DNA of 64,000 nt from Psychrobacter sp. BI730 (GTDB lineage Bacteria; Pseudomonadota; Gammaproteobacteria; Pseudomonadales; Moraxellaceae). Positions within the stretch are counted from its first letter, which is position 1; each line of letters begins with the position of its first letter. The position numbers were made by a program, and so were the translations under genes. The notes below the pieces were generated by a model. That model saw nothing but the letters and a program-made list of their open reading frames with translations. It did not search any database and was not told where the DNA came from. Of the stretch, positions 1 through 9,651 are shown piece by piece. The stretch is from positions 1-64,000 of the forward strand of contig NZ_JAATTV010000014.1 of assembly GCF_013414195.1 (NCBI RefSeq). The letters run 5' to 3'.

Positions 1-76
1 TTCTTGGTCATGGTAAACTCCTCGTTGAGTCGTTAGTTTACCAAGTTTACTTGTACGGTTTCTTCAGCATAGCTCA
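1..76 (-). mobile_element. Left-edge fragment of an IS3-family element (5' end, minus strand)
   Basis: The reverse complement of these bases matches the left end of the complete IS3-family element at 18913-20376. It shows the terminal TGAGCTATGCTGAA, the ACTTGG motif and the orfA leader with ATG at positions 11-9 (first codons Met-Thr-Lys). Over the 46 bases nearest the window edge only three mismatches separate the two copies. The rest of the element lies outside the window. This copy is inverted relative to the one at 18.9 kb. The outer end is placed at 76 because the same TGA-starting repeat closes both ends of the complete copy. Confidence 0.8.
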
Positions 77-384
77 CTTGCCAGCAAGCATTAGAGTCCG
101 TATAAATACACTGATGTAGTCAATTTTATAGTCGAGCTATGCTCAACATTCAAATCGATACTAGATTATGGTTTTTAAAATATCATCAATATTTGCATAT
201 GCCATGGAACAATCTTACTCTGACAAACTGGAAAAGCTCTATATGCTATTATTTATATAGTGTAGAGGGCGGGGGTATGAAATTGAATTTTCTTAGGGGA
301 CGCTATTAATATCGGGGTTTGATTACAAATATTTTTTGTTAATTATTTATTTCAGAAAAACAAGCATTCATATTTGAACGACTA
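77..384. other. Intergenic stretch between IS end and hipB
   Basis: AT-rich sequence without a convincing gene. A short palindrome GAGCTATGCTC lies at about 134-144; it resembles the second hairpin of the elements inside the IS3 copy at 18.9 kb but lacks the GACGCAAG core, so it is not called as a copy. Nothing else is supported. Confidence 0.4.
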
Positions 385-409
385 AGTGCTAAAATAGTAT
401 TTTAACACT
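385..409. promoter_or_regulatory. Palindromic operator upstream of hipBA
   Basis: An inverted repeat centred on base 397 pairs 11 of 12 positions: AGTG-C-TAAAATA and its mirror TATTTTA-A-CACT around a central G. It ends five bases before the first possible hipB start. HipB-type antitoxins repress their own operon by binding palindromes at the promoter, so this is the likely autoregulatory site. That it binds HipB is inferred from position and symmetry only. Confidence 0.65.
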
Positions 410-414
410 CTTAT

Positions 415-735
415 ATGATTTATTATATTATGAACATAAGATTTGATTTTTATACGCCAAGTGAGATTTCCGAGATTTTAGGTGAACGCTTAAAAACGCA
501 GCGACTGGCATTAAACTTAACGCAAGCCACTTTAGCAGATAAGGCTGGTACTGGCATCAGTACTGTTGCTCGTATTGAGTCTGGTCAGGGCGGTACACTA
601 GACAATATAATCAGGCTCGCTATGGCTCTTGGCATGGTAAATCACTTTTCTGAATTATTTGATGTAGTACCTACCAATATAGAAGATGTTATCGCTAAAC
701 AAAATCCACGCTTGCGCGCCTCAAACAAAAGCTGA
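415..735 (+). CDS. hipB: HipB-like XRE-family antitoxin
   Basis: A 106-residue protein with an XRE-type helix-turn-helix at about residues 22-75 (LKTQRLALNLTQATLADKAG, then the recognition helix before ARIESG). It is directly upstream of a HipA kinase with an 18-bp gap, the usual antitoxin-first order. The likely role is to neutralise HipA and repress the operon through the palindrome just upstream. No clear Shine-Dalgarno distinguishes the ATG at 415 from the in-frame ATG at 430; the second would give a length nearer the family norm. The short basic tail (RLRASNKS) may contact the partner. Confidence 0.85.
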   Translation: MIYYIMNIRFDFYTPSEISEILGERLKTQRLALNLTQATLADKAGTGISTVARIESGQGGTLDNIIRLAMALGMVNHFSELFDVVPTNIEDVIAKQNPRLRASNKS

Positions 736-753
736 TATAAGGTAGCCATTTCA

Positions 754-2013
754 ATGTATCAACCGATATCAATTGTCAATATTTACTACCAAGGATTCGG
801 AGACAAACGTCTTATCGGTAAATTAACGATGGATGGACGACGCCCTACCTTTGGCTATGATGCGGCGTGGCTGGCTGATGGACTGGAGCTGTCACCAATT
901 GAGATGCCATTACGATCAGAACCTTACTATGGTGCTCATGCGTCAAGCCATTACTTATGCGGATTATTATCAGACAGCTTGCCTGATGGTTGGGGAATGC
1001 TGCTAATGGATAGATTCTTTCGAAAAACAATGTCTCATGCTACGTCAATCAATGTTTTAGATCGCCTCGCTTATATTGGTAATTCAGCAATGGGAGCACT
1101 TAGTTTTGAGCCACAACAAGATTTATCGGCCGCTGATATCGATATTAATGATTTTACTTTAGCCAAACTGGCCGCTGCCAATCAATCGATTTTATCCGGA
1201 CAAGATAGCAACATACTGGCTGAGCTCATCGTTATCGGCGGCTCACCACAAGGTGCAAGACCAAAAGCACTTGTCCTATATGATGAGGCAACCGAGTTTA
1301 TTGCTACGGACTTAACAAGCGAACAGCCATCCGCAACGCCGTGGCTGATTAAGTTCCCTGCCCAATCTGAGCATAAAAGCGTTTGTCTATTAGAGTCACT
1401 TTATGCTGATAGGGCTAAGCAAGCAGGCCTAAACATGCCTGCGCATCATTATTTTGATATCGGTGAACAACATGCTGCTTTTGGGGTTGAGCGTTTTGAC
1501 CGCATGGGCAATCAACGCGTTCATACTCATACACTGGCGGGTTTGTTAGATATTGACTTTCGCATTCCTTCAATAGATTATTTGCAGTATTTGCGCTGCG
1601 TGCGTATGTTGACTCAATCGCAAGTTGCTGTAGAAGAGGGTTTTAGACATGCTGTATTTAATGTCATCTTTAATAATAAAGACGATCATAGCAAAAACTT
1701 CTCTTTTATGATGGACAAGGCTGGCAGGTGGTCGTTATCGCCCGTCTATGATCTCGCTTATAACTCAGGTATGAATGGTTATCACCAAATGGATGTAACT
1801 GGTGAAGCTCAATACCCTACCCGATCTCATTTACTAAAATTGGCGAAGCAAGCTGATATTAAGCAAAACAAGGCACAAGCTATTATTGATCAGGTAGCAT
1901 CAGTTGCTGAGGACTTTTTGACTGTTATTAAAGATCATAACATTGAGAAAGAATTATCAAATCAGGTCATTCATGATATAAAAGCCAATCTCAATCGGAT
2001 GGCAAATCAATAG
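754..2013 (+). CDS. hipA: HipA-family serine/threonine kinase toxin
   Basis: A 419-residue HipA-type kinase. The N-terminal HipA_N1 subdomain (about residues 1-120) precedes a glycine-rich loop IGGSPQGARPKA near 161-172. The catalytic segment NNKDDHSKNFSF lies near 305-316 and the metal-binding LSPVYDLAYN near 328-337. In the family such kinases phosphorylate a translation factor or tRNA synthetase (GltX for the Escherichia coli protein), halting growth until relieved by HipB. All catalytic motifs are present, so the toxin appears intact. The target in this organism cannot be told from sequence. Confidence 0.88.
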   Translation: MYQPISIVNIYYQGFGDKRLIGKLTMDGRRPTFGYDAAWLADGLELSPIEMPLRSEPYYGAHASSHYLCGLLSDSLPDGWGMLLMDRFFRKTMSHATSINVLDRLAYIGNSAMGALSFEPQQDLSAADIDINDFTLAKLAAANQSILSGQDSNILAELIVIGGSPQGARPKALVLYDEATEFIATDLTSEQPSATPWLIKFPAQSEHKSVCLLESLYADRAKQAGLNMPAHHYFDIGEQHAAFGVERFDRMGNQRVHTHTLAGLLDIDFRIPSIDYLQYLRCVRMLTQSQVAVEEGFRHAVFNVIFNNKDDHSKNFSFMMDKAGRWSLSPVYDLAYNSGMNGYHQMDVTGEAQYPTRSHLLKLAKQADIKQNKAQAIIDQVASVAEDFLTVIKDHNIEKELSNQVIHDIKANLNRMANQ

Positions 2014-2143
2014 ACCTTAAGAAGTTGTTAAATTTGTTGTTAAAAATAAATACTTAACTACCTTATCCCTTAATAATAAAGGATTATACTAAGTTAGTCG
2101 TTGCGTGGTGGGCGCACCAGTTAAGATATGAGTAGTACCGATT

Positions 2144-2178
2144 AAACCCTTGTAAGCCATACGCTGCAAGGGTTTTTT
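2144..2178 (+). terminator. Intrinsic terminator downstream of hipBA
   Basis: A hairpin with arms AAACCCTTG and CAAGGGTTT is followed by a run of T on the plus strand. It lies 130 bp past the hipA stop. The rest of 2014-2430 shows no gene. An odd GC-rich patch (GTGGTGGGCGCACCA, about 2105-2119) does not fold into a recognisable RNA gene. Confidence 0.75.
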
Positions 2179-2345
2179 ATTGCGTGTCTATAATACACCC
2201 TAACCTTCCATACCTTAATGATAAAGGTATCGACTAACACTTCTTAGAATAACTTTAAAATATCTGAAATTATCAAGGCGTTGACTAACTCACCACCAAA
2301 ACAAGCGACCATACAGACCCTATAGTTTTATATTAATGCATAGAT

Positions 2346-2385
2346 AAAAAAATCACCCTAACTGTTCAAGTTAAGGTGATTTTTT
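2346..2385 (-). terminator. Terminator downstream of malic enzyme
   Basis: Arms AAAATCACCCTAACT and AGTTAAGGTGATTTT with one G-T type mismatch form a stem with A-rich and T-rich sides. It can stop transcription in both directions. It sits just beyond the stop codon of the minus-strand malic enzyme gene. Confidence 0.75.
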
Positions 2386-2430
2386 ATAGTGTTTGCAATA
2401 TCGATAATAGCTAACTATCTAATGTCTAAC

Positions 2431-4113
2431 TTAGAAAGAAGTACGGCGATAGTTACGATATTCAGGTAACCAGAAGTTCGCTTTTAATCGGCGTTGTAAA
2501 TTCTCCGATGTGATAGGTAGTGCTAGCTTATCTTGAGCTGCTTGTAATGCCACTGCATACGCTATTTTTTCACTGATCTCTCTGATAACTTTGATCGGCG
2601 GTAGGATGGCACCAGGTGCTTTTTCGTATTCCATTGATATATCTGCAAGGGCTTGGCTTGCTGCCGTTAGCATATTATCGCTGATACCTGTCGCACGTGC
2701 TGCTAAAACACCCAGGCCAATACCAGGGAAAATATAGCTGTTATTACACTGAGAAACCTCAAAAGACTGACCGTTATAAGTGGTATGAGGAAACGGACTA
2801 CCCGTCGCAACAATGGCCTTACCTTTACTCCAATTCATGACTTCTTGCGGTGTTGCCTCCACACGAGACGTTGGATTTGAAAGTGGTAGTACAATTGGGT
2901 GCTCAGTATTAGCACATAGCGACTCGATCACTTCTTGGGTGAACAGACCTTTTTGTCCGCTAACACCAAATAATACGGTGATTTTTGCTTGTTTAACCAC
3001 TTGCGCTAAGCCGAGTTTCTTACTTTTATCCCAGCTGGCAATAGCTGATTCCTTTTGTACTAATGGTTCTTGGAATTTTTGCAGTTCTGTCATGCCATCT
3101 GTTAGCAGGCCATAACGATCAACCATGAATACTTGACTACGAGCTTGCTCTTCAGTCAATCCTTCACGTTGCATTTGGCGAATAATATGCTCAGCAATAC
3201 CGCAACCTGCAGATCCTGCGCCTAAAAATGCGATATTCTGTTGGCTAAGTTTTTGACCTTTATTTAGACACGCTGCAATCAGAGTACCAACCGATACCGC
3301 AGCAGTCCCTTGAATATCATCATTAAAGCAGCATAGCTGATCACGATATTTATTCAATAATGGTGTCGCGTTTTCCTGAGCAAAATCTTCAAATTGCAAT
3401 AACACTTCTGGCCAACGGCGCTTAACGGCTTGAATGAATAAGTCCACGAATTCATCATATTCATCGCCAGAGATGCGCGGATTTCTCCAGCCCATATACA
3501 TAGGATCATCAAGCAACTGTTGGTTATTGGTGCCGACATCCAGCAAAATAGGTAGACAGTAGGCTGGGCTAATACCACCACAAGCCGTGTATAAAGACAA
3601 CTTACCGATTGGAATGCCCATACCGCCAATACCCTGATCCCCTAGGCCCAAGATACGTTCACCGTCAGTAACAACGATCACTTTGACGTTTTGTTTGGTG
3701 GCATTTTGTAGCATGTCGTCAATTTTGTGACGCTCAGGATATGAGATAAACAAACCCCGTTTACGACGATAGATTTGCGAGAATTTTTCACACGCCTGAC
3801 CAACGGTTGGGGTATAAATGAGCGGCATGACTTCTTCGATATGCTGCTCAATTAGATGATGAAATAAGGTTTCATTGGTATCTTGGATGTTACGCAAGTA
3901 AATATGCTTATCCATCGCATCAGTGAATGAGCTTAGTTGATGATAAGCACGTAATGATTGCTCCTCAATCGTTTCAATATTATGAGGTAATAGCCCCGTT
4001 AAATTAAAGCTACTACGTTCTTCTGATGAAAAAGCACTACCTTTATTCAATAAAGGTGTCTCTAAAAGAGCGGGTCCAGCAACAGGAATATATAAAGGAC
4101 GCTTATTTGACAT
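2431..4113 (-). CDS. maeA: NAD-dependent malic enzyme
   Basis: A 560-residue protein that should oxidatively decarboxylate malate to pyruvate with NAD. Full length fits the large bacterial malic enzyme (E. coli MaeA, about 565 residues). The N-terminal malic domain carries [13 protein letters not shown] and [15 protein letters not shown]. The ELL-type metal region reads [10 protein letters not shown] and [13 protein letters not shown]. The NAD-binding domain begins near residue 298 with [13 protein letters not shown]. It is cytosolic and monocistronic, with a terminator at its 3' end. Together with the lactate genes upstream it belongs to pyruvate metabolism. Confidence 0.95.
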   Translation of the reverse strand: MSNKRPLYIPVAGPALLETPLLNKGSAFSSEERSSFNLTGLLPHNIETIEEQSLRAYHQLSSFTDAMDKHIYLRNIQDTNETLFHHLIEQHIEEVMPLIYTPTVGQACEKFSQIYRRKRGLFISYPERHKIDDMLQNATKQNVKVIVVTDGERILGLGDQGIGGMGIPIGKLSLYTACGGISPAYCLPILLDVGTNNQQLLDDPMYMGWRNPRISGDEYDEFVDLFIQAVKRRWPEVLLQFEDFAQENATPLLNKYRDQLCCFNDDIQGTAAVSVGTLIAACLNKGQKLSQQNIAFLGAGSAGCGIAEHIIRQMQREGLTEEQARSQVFMVDRYGLLTDGMTELQKFQEPLVQKESAIASWDKSKKLGLAQVVKQAKITVLFGVSGQKGLFTQEVIESLCANTEHPIVLPLSNPTSRVEATPQEVMNWSKGKAIVATGSPFPHTTYNGQSFEVSQCNNSYIFPGIGLGVLAARATGISDNMLTAASQALADISMEYEKAPGAILPPIKVIREISEKIAYAVALQAAQDKLALPITSENLQRRLKANFWLPEYRNYRRTSF

Positions 4114-4140
4114 AATGTAATCTTCTTATTAAAGGCATAT

Positions 4141-4172
4141 GAGTGAAAGCCATACTGAGTGAAAGCTATGCT
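4141..4172. repeat. Two tandem 16-bp repeats upstream of maeA
   Basis: GAGTGAAAGCCATACT is followed at once by GAGTGAAAGCTATGCT, differing at two bases. It lies 28 bp upstream of the malic enzyme start. It could be a paired regulator site, but no regulator is suggested by the sequence. The remaining stretch 4173-4282 holds nothing recognisable. Confidence 0.45.
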
Positions 4173-4282
4173 AGTGCTGCATTATACATAGCATCGACTG
4201 GTATTTAACAATAGATAACAAAATCATTTTGAATAAATGTGCTTCTGAACTCGAGGCTGCTGATACATTTACCGAGAAATAA

Positions 4283-4310
4283 TAAAAAAGCACTACCAAT
4301 CGGCAGTGCT
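4283..4310 (-). terminator. Terminator downstream of dld
   Basis: Read on the minus strand, the arms AGCACTGCC and GGTAGTGCT (one G-T pair) are followed by TTTTTT. It lies about 115 bp past the dld stop codon and ends the lldP-dld transcript. Confidence 0.75.
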
Positions 4311-4423
4311 TCTGAGGATGTATTGAACAATTTATAATAGACAAACACTGAACTATTCAGCAACTTAGCAACTGATAAATAATCAGCCCATGGCCAGTTT
4401 TAAATATCAGTTATAGAATTCAG

Positions 4424-6196
4424 TTATAAACAGCACGAGCAATTGCGTTTGGTTTTCGACATTTTACCAATACCCGGATTAAAGGTATTGGTTGGGTCTA
4501 GACTTTTATAAAAGTTCTGCAAATCAGGTTCCGCTTCGTATAGGTGTCCGACATTATGCTCAGCAGGATATTTGGCTCCGCGTGCGCTCAACAGCTCTAA
4601 CATCCTTTTTTTGACAAGGTGTGCATCGCTGCCCTTCTTCAAAATATAATCCTGATGAAATACATAACAAAAGAAGTGCCCGTAATAGAGTTTCTTTTCC
4701 AAATGCTGTTCAATGTCTTTAGGTAGCGTTTCGAGCCATTCTAATTCGTTACGTGGTATAGCAATATCCAATGCCAATATATCGCCGACGTCTTTTTCAT
4801 GTATGACTTCATACCTTAGTGCGGCACCTGCAGCGGCAAAGCGATGTAAAAAGGCGCTTTCTGATTCTTCTTGACTACATTCAAAATAGTTACCCGTATT
4901 TGAAGCGTCGAAAAACACCTTCAGAAAATCCTGTGCTTCTGCTATGCCGTCATCACTCATTTTTAAGATGAGATGATGCTCATATTGGTCGCGATACTCT
5001 AGCATTCGCTTCGGTAAATGCTTTGGAAATATATTGGCGACGAACTGCATAACTTTGTCAGTAAAGTGCTTTGGCATCCATGACCATTTATGGAACTTTG
5101 CGTCCATAGCGCCTTTGATAGAAAATAGTCTAGGTAAGGCGTTGGTACCGAGATGCTTAATACTCAGGAACGTGTCCTTACCATACTTAGCAGATACATC
5201 AAATATATCACGATGCATGTACTCACCCACTTCAGGGATATTATCAAAGCTTGATAATATTTGTCTTCTGAGCTGTGCAAGCTCACTCACACTGTTGGTG
5301 CCTATATAAAAGGTTTTCTCTTTTGCAGCCGTTGGATAGGTATCAAGACGCACTGCAAACACGGCAAGTTTACCAGCGCAGCCACTGGCTTCATACAGTC
5401 TTCGCTTATCCGCATTAAAGCGGCTTGGCGTACTTGCATCAACGTCTTTTACTCTAGCGATGTACTCTTTGTCAGATGCGAGCTTGCCAGTGTCAGGTAA
5501 TGCTCTTTTATCAAAATTACCTGTTTGCAGATTAGTGAGTATTTCTTCTGGAGTGTCGCCTAACTCTACGTCTAGGTGGTTAACCAGTACTAGCTGACCG
5601 TGTTGGTTTATTTGGGCAAACAAAGCAAGTTCGGTATAAGCAGGACCTCTTTTCACCAGAGCCCCACCTGAATTGTTAGAGACACCGCCAATAATAGATG
5701 CACCTAACGTCGATGAACCGATGACCGAGTGAGGCGCTCTATTTACGGCTTTAAGCTGACTTTGCAACTGGTGCAACGTGGCGCCAGGTAAGCTAATCAC
5801 TTGCTCGTTGTCATTCACCAAATACAACTGATTCATTGCAAGGGTATTAATCACAACCACCGGTCTATCGTAGTCATTACCGCTCGGGGTTGAACCTTCA
5901 GTCAGTCCCGTTTTTGCTGCTTGCATGATAATAATACAATCGCCTTCCACACATATCTCTAAGCTACGCCAAATCTCCAGCAGCGTTTGCGGAAACAAAA
6001 CAGCCAAAGCGCTGCCGCCGCCAGAACGCCACCCCATTCTATAGTGTTCGTTTTTTTCCGGATCAGCCTGTACATTGCTAGCTCCCAGTAAATGGGTTAG
6101 TTTATCTAACACTTGCTCAGGACGGAGTGTATCTTGATCTTGATGCACTATGTTTGATGAAAAAAGGTTTGATGAAGCTCTATTTAATAACGGCAT
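4424..6196 (-). CDS. dld: Quinone-dependent D-lactate dehydrogenase
   Basis: A 590-residue FAD enzyme of the Dld family (E. coli Dld is 571 residues). It oxidises D-lactate to pyruvate and passes electrons to membrane quinone. The FAD_binding_4 domain spans about residues 45-280, with GSTPSGNDYDRPVVVINT and VIGSSTLGASIIGGVSNNSGGALVKRGPAYTE style motifs. The C-terminal membrane-binding domain (Lact-deh-memb) follows. The protein ends in a Cys-rich tail NCSCCL. It lies 35 bp downstream of lldP and is surely cotranscribed with it, giving lactate uptake plus oxidation. Confidence 0.93.
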   Translation of the reverse strand: MPLLNRASSNLFSSNIVHQDQDTLRPEQVLDKLTHLLGASNVQADPEKNEHYRMGWRSGGGSALAVLFPQTLLEIWRSLEICVEGDCIIIMQAAKTGLTEGSTPSGNDYDRPVVVINTLAMNQLYLVNDNEQVISLPGATLHQLQSQLKAVNRAPHSVIGSSTLGASIIGGVSNNSGGALVKRGPAYTELALFAQINQHGQLVLVNHLDVELGDTPEEILTNLQTGNFDKRALPDTGKLASDKEYIARVKDVDASTPSRFNADKRRLYEASGCAGKLAVFAVRLDTYPTAAKEKTFYIGTNSVSELAQLRRQILSSFDNIPEVGEYMHRDIFDVSAKYGKDTFLSIKHLGTNALPRLFSIKGAMDAKFHKWSWMPKHFTDKVMQFVANIFPKHLPKRMLEYRDQYEHHLILKMSDDGIAEAQDFLKVFFDASNTGNYFECSQEESESAFLHRFAAAGAALRYEVIHEKDVGDILALDIAIPRNELEWLETLPKDIEQHLEKKLYYGHFFCYVFHQDYILKKGSDAHLVKKRMLELLSARGAKYPAEHNVGHLYEAEPDLQNFYKSLDPTNTFNPGIGKMSKTKRNCSCCL

Positions 6197-6231
6197 ATGA
6201 CGCTCTTTATTTGGTGATTGTGTATCACTTA

Positions 6232-7941
6232 TTATGCTAAAGGCCCTTGAAAACCAAAGAGGTAAATGGCAGCCATGACGATAATCCCGCAGAACAACAC
6301 ATAATAGATGGTAGGTAAAATAGTACGCCTAAGTGTGGCGCCCTCCATACCGAGTAGGCCCACCGTTGCTGATGCAGCCACCACATTATGTACTGCAATC
6401 ATATTACCAGCAGCCGCACCAACTGCTTGAGCCGCGATGATTAGAGAAGGTGAAATATGTAAGCTCATGGCGGCTTCGTATTGGAATTGACTGAACATCA
6501 TGTTGGATACGGTATTAGAGCCCGCGATAAAGGCACCTAACGCACCAATGGTTGCACTGATTAAGGGGAAAACACTACCAAAAGTACCCGCAAACAACTC
6601 TGCACTGGCGACAGGCATACTCGCCACATCTGATAAGTTTACGCCTGAATTAATAAAAATTCTAACCATTGGAATCGTAAAAATAAGGACAAATCCGGCC
6701 CCTAGTACAGTTTTACCTGATTCTTTAAAGGCATTGTTTAGTGCATTGACAGGTTTGTTCGTTTGAAAGGCCGCAGCAACCAAGGCGCTGATTAATAACA
6801 AGCCGCCTGGTAAGTATAAAGGACTAAAACTGGCACTGATATCTGCCTCACTTAAAATCGAGGTTAGGTCTACTGTCGCGCTGTTCAGCAAAGACTGAAA
6901 GCCTGTTAATACTCTAGAACACACCAATAAAAGGGCAACCAATAAATAAGGGAACCATGCCATGACCGTGGACATCTTTTTATCACTCAACGCAGGAGTG
7001 ATGTCTTCTTTGCTAACTATTAGCTTACCAAGCCATTCACTTGGCCAGCTTTTTTTCGGTTCAAAATCCCATGTGGTTTTTGGTACTAAAAATCCACGTT
7101 TTGCCGCATTAACAACGATAGTGATACTGACCAAACCGCCGACCAATGATGGAAACTCTGGCCCTAAAAAAATACCTGTTAGGGTATAAGGGACTGTGAA
7201 TGCCAAACCCGCAAAAATAGCAAATGGCCAAATAGCGAAGCCTTCTCTCCAGCTTTTATTTTTACCAAAAAAGCGCGTGAGCATCATCACCATAAAAAGT
7301 GGCATAAATGTACCAATGACACCGTGCATAATGGCTACTTGACTGGTAATCAGTTGTAAAAAATCGCCCCACTCTAGTCCTTGTTGTGCCAGTTGGGCGC
7401 TAATGGCTACTGTATCTAACCCCTTGTTTACTCCAATAACGATAGGCGTACCGACTGCCCCAAACGATACAGGCGTACTTTGGATCATCATTCCCATCAA
7501 CACAGCACCCAGCGCTGGAAACCCTATCGCGACCAGTAACGGCGCGGCAATAGCGGCCGCTGTACCAAAGCCAGCCGCTCCCTCAAGAAAGCAACCAAAG
7601 CACCAAGCAATAATAATGGCTTGCACCCGCCTATCTGGCGATACATTGGTAAATCCAGCACGGATAACAGCAATGGCACCAGTATGCTTTAACGTATTCA
7701 ATAAGAAAATAGCGCCGAATACGATCCACAATACTGAAACCGTAATGACCATTCCCTGAATAATAGATGAAGACACGCGATTAAGCGTCATATCCCATAC
7801 AAAGAGGGCAAGCGCGGCAGTAACCGCCAGAACGATTGGCATGGTTCTTTTGGCTGACCATTGCAAGCCTATCAAAAAAATACCACAGAGAACGATTGGC
7901 AGTAATGCCAACAGTCCATATATTGTTTGATTCAAAATCAT
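6232..7941 (-). CDS. lldP: L-lactate permease (LctP family)
   Basis: A 569-residue polytopic membrane protein of the LctP/LldP family, with about 12-14 hydrophobic segments and the family motifs FGCFLEGAAGFGTAAAIAAPLL and PVSFGAVGTPI. It imports lactate with protons. The ATG at 7941 is chosen because AAAAAAAGG lies four bases upstream; a longer frame begins at a GTG at 7977 without such a site. The gene precedes dld by 35 bp. A LysR gene is divergent, which suggests control of the lldP-dld operon by lactate or a related acid. Confidence 0.92.
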   Translation of the reverse strand: MILNQTIYGLLALLPIVLCGIFLIGLQWSAKRTMPIVLAVTAALALFVWDMTLNRVSSSIIQGMVITVSVLWIVFGAIFLLNTLKHTGAIAVIRAGFTNVSPDRRVQAIIIAWCFGCFLEGAAGFGTAAAIAAPLLVAIGFPALGAVLMGMMIQSTPVSFGAVGTPIVIGVNKGLDTVAISAQLAQQGLEWGDFLQLITSQVAIMHGVIGTFMPLFMVMMLTRFFGKNKSWREGFAIWPFAIFAGLAFTVPYTLTGIFLGPEFPSLVGGLVSITIVVNAAKRGFLVPKTTWDFEPKKSWPSEWLGKLIVSKEDITPALSDKKMSTVMAWFPYLLVALLLVCSRVLTGFQSLLNSATVDLTSILSEADISASFSPLYLPGGLLLISALVAAAFQTNKPVNALNNAFKESGKTVLGAGFVLIFTIPMVRIFINSGVNLSDVASMPVASAELFAGTFGSVFPLISATIGALGAFIAGSNTVSNMMFSQFQYEAAMSLHISPSLIIAAQAVGAAAGNMIAVHNVVAASATVGLLGMEGATLRRTILPTIYYVLFCGIIVMAAIYLFGFQGPLA

Positions 7942-8201
7942 AATCCTTTTTTTATCGTGTAATCTTCCTTGAACCACTTCATCTAAGCATTTGTTTTTAT
8001 AACTTCATGCTGTCAGTCAGACGAAGCCGAAAACAATCTCTGTCAGTGACATGATTAATAGAATGGTTAAATAAACAAATGCTCAAAATTCCCTAAAATA
8101 TTCTACGCCTTGTCAATACATTGATATATTGCATCAAAGGACAATGTTATTTTCTTTTTTTGCTATAATCCAAAAGCTATTACACCAATTGGGGAACAAG
8201 T

Positions 8202-9107
8202 ATGGGCAAAGCTGACGATATGATTTTATTCGTCCAAGTGGTTGATGAAGGATCATTTTCTCGGGTCGCTGAAAAGCTGTCATTAACGAATTCAGTGGTA
8301 AGCAAACGTATTGTAAGATTAGAAGAGAGCTTAAATGCACAGCTACTGTATAGGACAACCAGAAAGTTAAGCTTAACCGATGCAGGAAGGACGCTTTATG
8401 ACAAAGCTAAAATCGCTAAATTTGCCTTTCAGGAAGCTGAAAATGCCATAACAGGCTATGGTGAGGACATGAAAGGCAACATACGTATAACCATGCCAGC
8501 GGTCTCTGCGAATCTAATATTGAGCGAATCCATTGCCGAATTCTGTAAACAACACCCAGAAATATCAGTAGATTTACAGATTACCAATCGATTGGTTGAT
8601 TTGATAGAAGAAGGGTTTGATCTGGCGATAAGGACAGCAGAGCTTGAAGACTCATCACTCATTGCAAGACGTCTTATAGATAGCCAGTGGGTCATATGTG
8701 CGACACCAGACTATTTAGAGCGACACGGTACACCTCAAACCCCTGAACAATTACGGAGTCATGAGTGTTTGGTCTATAAGTTTGATCATACGGCGAATGG
8801 TATATGGCCGCTATATATAGATGGTACAGAGCAATTACTTCCTGTACAGGGGCGGTTTCATAGCAATCATCTTAATGCGATTAAACAAGCGACTCTCAGC
8901 GACCTAGGTATCGCCTTTTTACCACAAGCACTTGTTTATGAAGAAATGCAGCAAAATACGCTCACTCAGATTTTGCAGCGCTTTACACGAAAGAAAATGG
9001 GCATGTATGCGGTTTACCCCAAGGCGCGGCAACCGGACCAAAAGTTAAAACTGCTTGTAGCGCATCTGCGAGAATCATTACATCAAAAACAGGCTTACTA
9101 CTGCTAA
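8202..9107 (+). CDS. LysR-family regulator divergent from lldP-dld
   Basis: A 301-residue LysR-type regulator of the CrgA/AaeR-like branch: N-terminal winged helix (ADDMILFVQVVDEGSFSRVAEKLSLTNSVVSKRI, residues about 4-60, with TTRKLSLTDAGR) and a periplasmic-binding-like effector domain to the end. It is transcribed away from lldP-dld across a 260-bp gap. Divergent LysR proteins usually control the adjacent operon, so a lactate-utilisation role is likely but not shown. The start ATG follows GGGGAACAAGT. Confidence 0.88.
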   Translation: MGKADDMILFVQVVDEGSFSRVAEKLSLTNSVVSKRIVRLEESLNAQLLYRTTRKLSLTDAGRTLYDKAKIAKFAFQEAENAITGYGEDMKGNIRITMPAVSANLILSESIAEFCKQHPEISVDLQITNRLVDLIEEGFDLAIRTAELEDSSLIARRLIDSQWVICATPDYLERHGTPQTPEQLRSHECLVYKFDHTANGIWPLYIDGTEQLLPVQGRFHSNHLNAIKQATLSDLGIAFLPQALVYEEMQQNTLTQILQRFTRKKMGMYAVYPKARQPDQKLKLLVAHLRESLHQKQAYYC

Positions 9108-9651
9108 TAACCTTTAGACAGGTCAATAGGCTTGTCCACTCTAGCTGCATTCTTCGATAATGCAATCCTTACGCACATAAGCACAGTTGGAAGATGGTGC
9201 GTGATACAGGTGTAAACCTTCGAATGTGGCAACGGATTTATACGTAAGAATAATAATAGGGATAATAGCCTTCCTTGTATATTGAATGCGTTAAATACGA
9301 CTTTCATCGTACATCACTGCTTACGTCCTCCTTTACAACCTCGTCGACAATATTTTGACACCAACAGTCATTAAAAATGTCGTTATGATATGAAATTAGC
9401 CTTCAATTATCATAAAATCATTAGGTGTAAAGTTAGTAATATTATTAGTAAGCTGTTGAATTATTTAATAATATAATAAGTTAAGTAGTATGAAATTATC
9501 TGATACTTGCATAGTGATATTTTTAGGTTCTCTTTAATGTTTTTATAAAAATGAAGGTTGAATAATAAGGTAAAACCATCTAATAATAGATCTATAAGTT
9601 CTAGACATTTATCTAGCAACTTATATCCACTACTATTAGGAAATAAATACA
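9108..9651. other. AT-rich intergenic stretch without a gene
   Basis: No frame here looks coding. About 9266-9296 includes CCTTCCTTGTATATTGAAT, which resembles the CCTTCCTTGTATCC...ATTGAA edge of the dispersed TATAGTC repeat at 57.2 kb and may be a degraded copy. The promoter of the downstream dehydrogenase should lie in the AT-rich 9430-9640. Confidence 0.4.

Noticed and set aside
2095..2140. Possible small RNA or tRNA-like sequence (GTGGTGGGCGCACCA)
   Set aside because: It does not form a cloverleaf or known RNA fold and has no promoter or terminator of its own.
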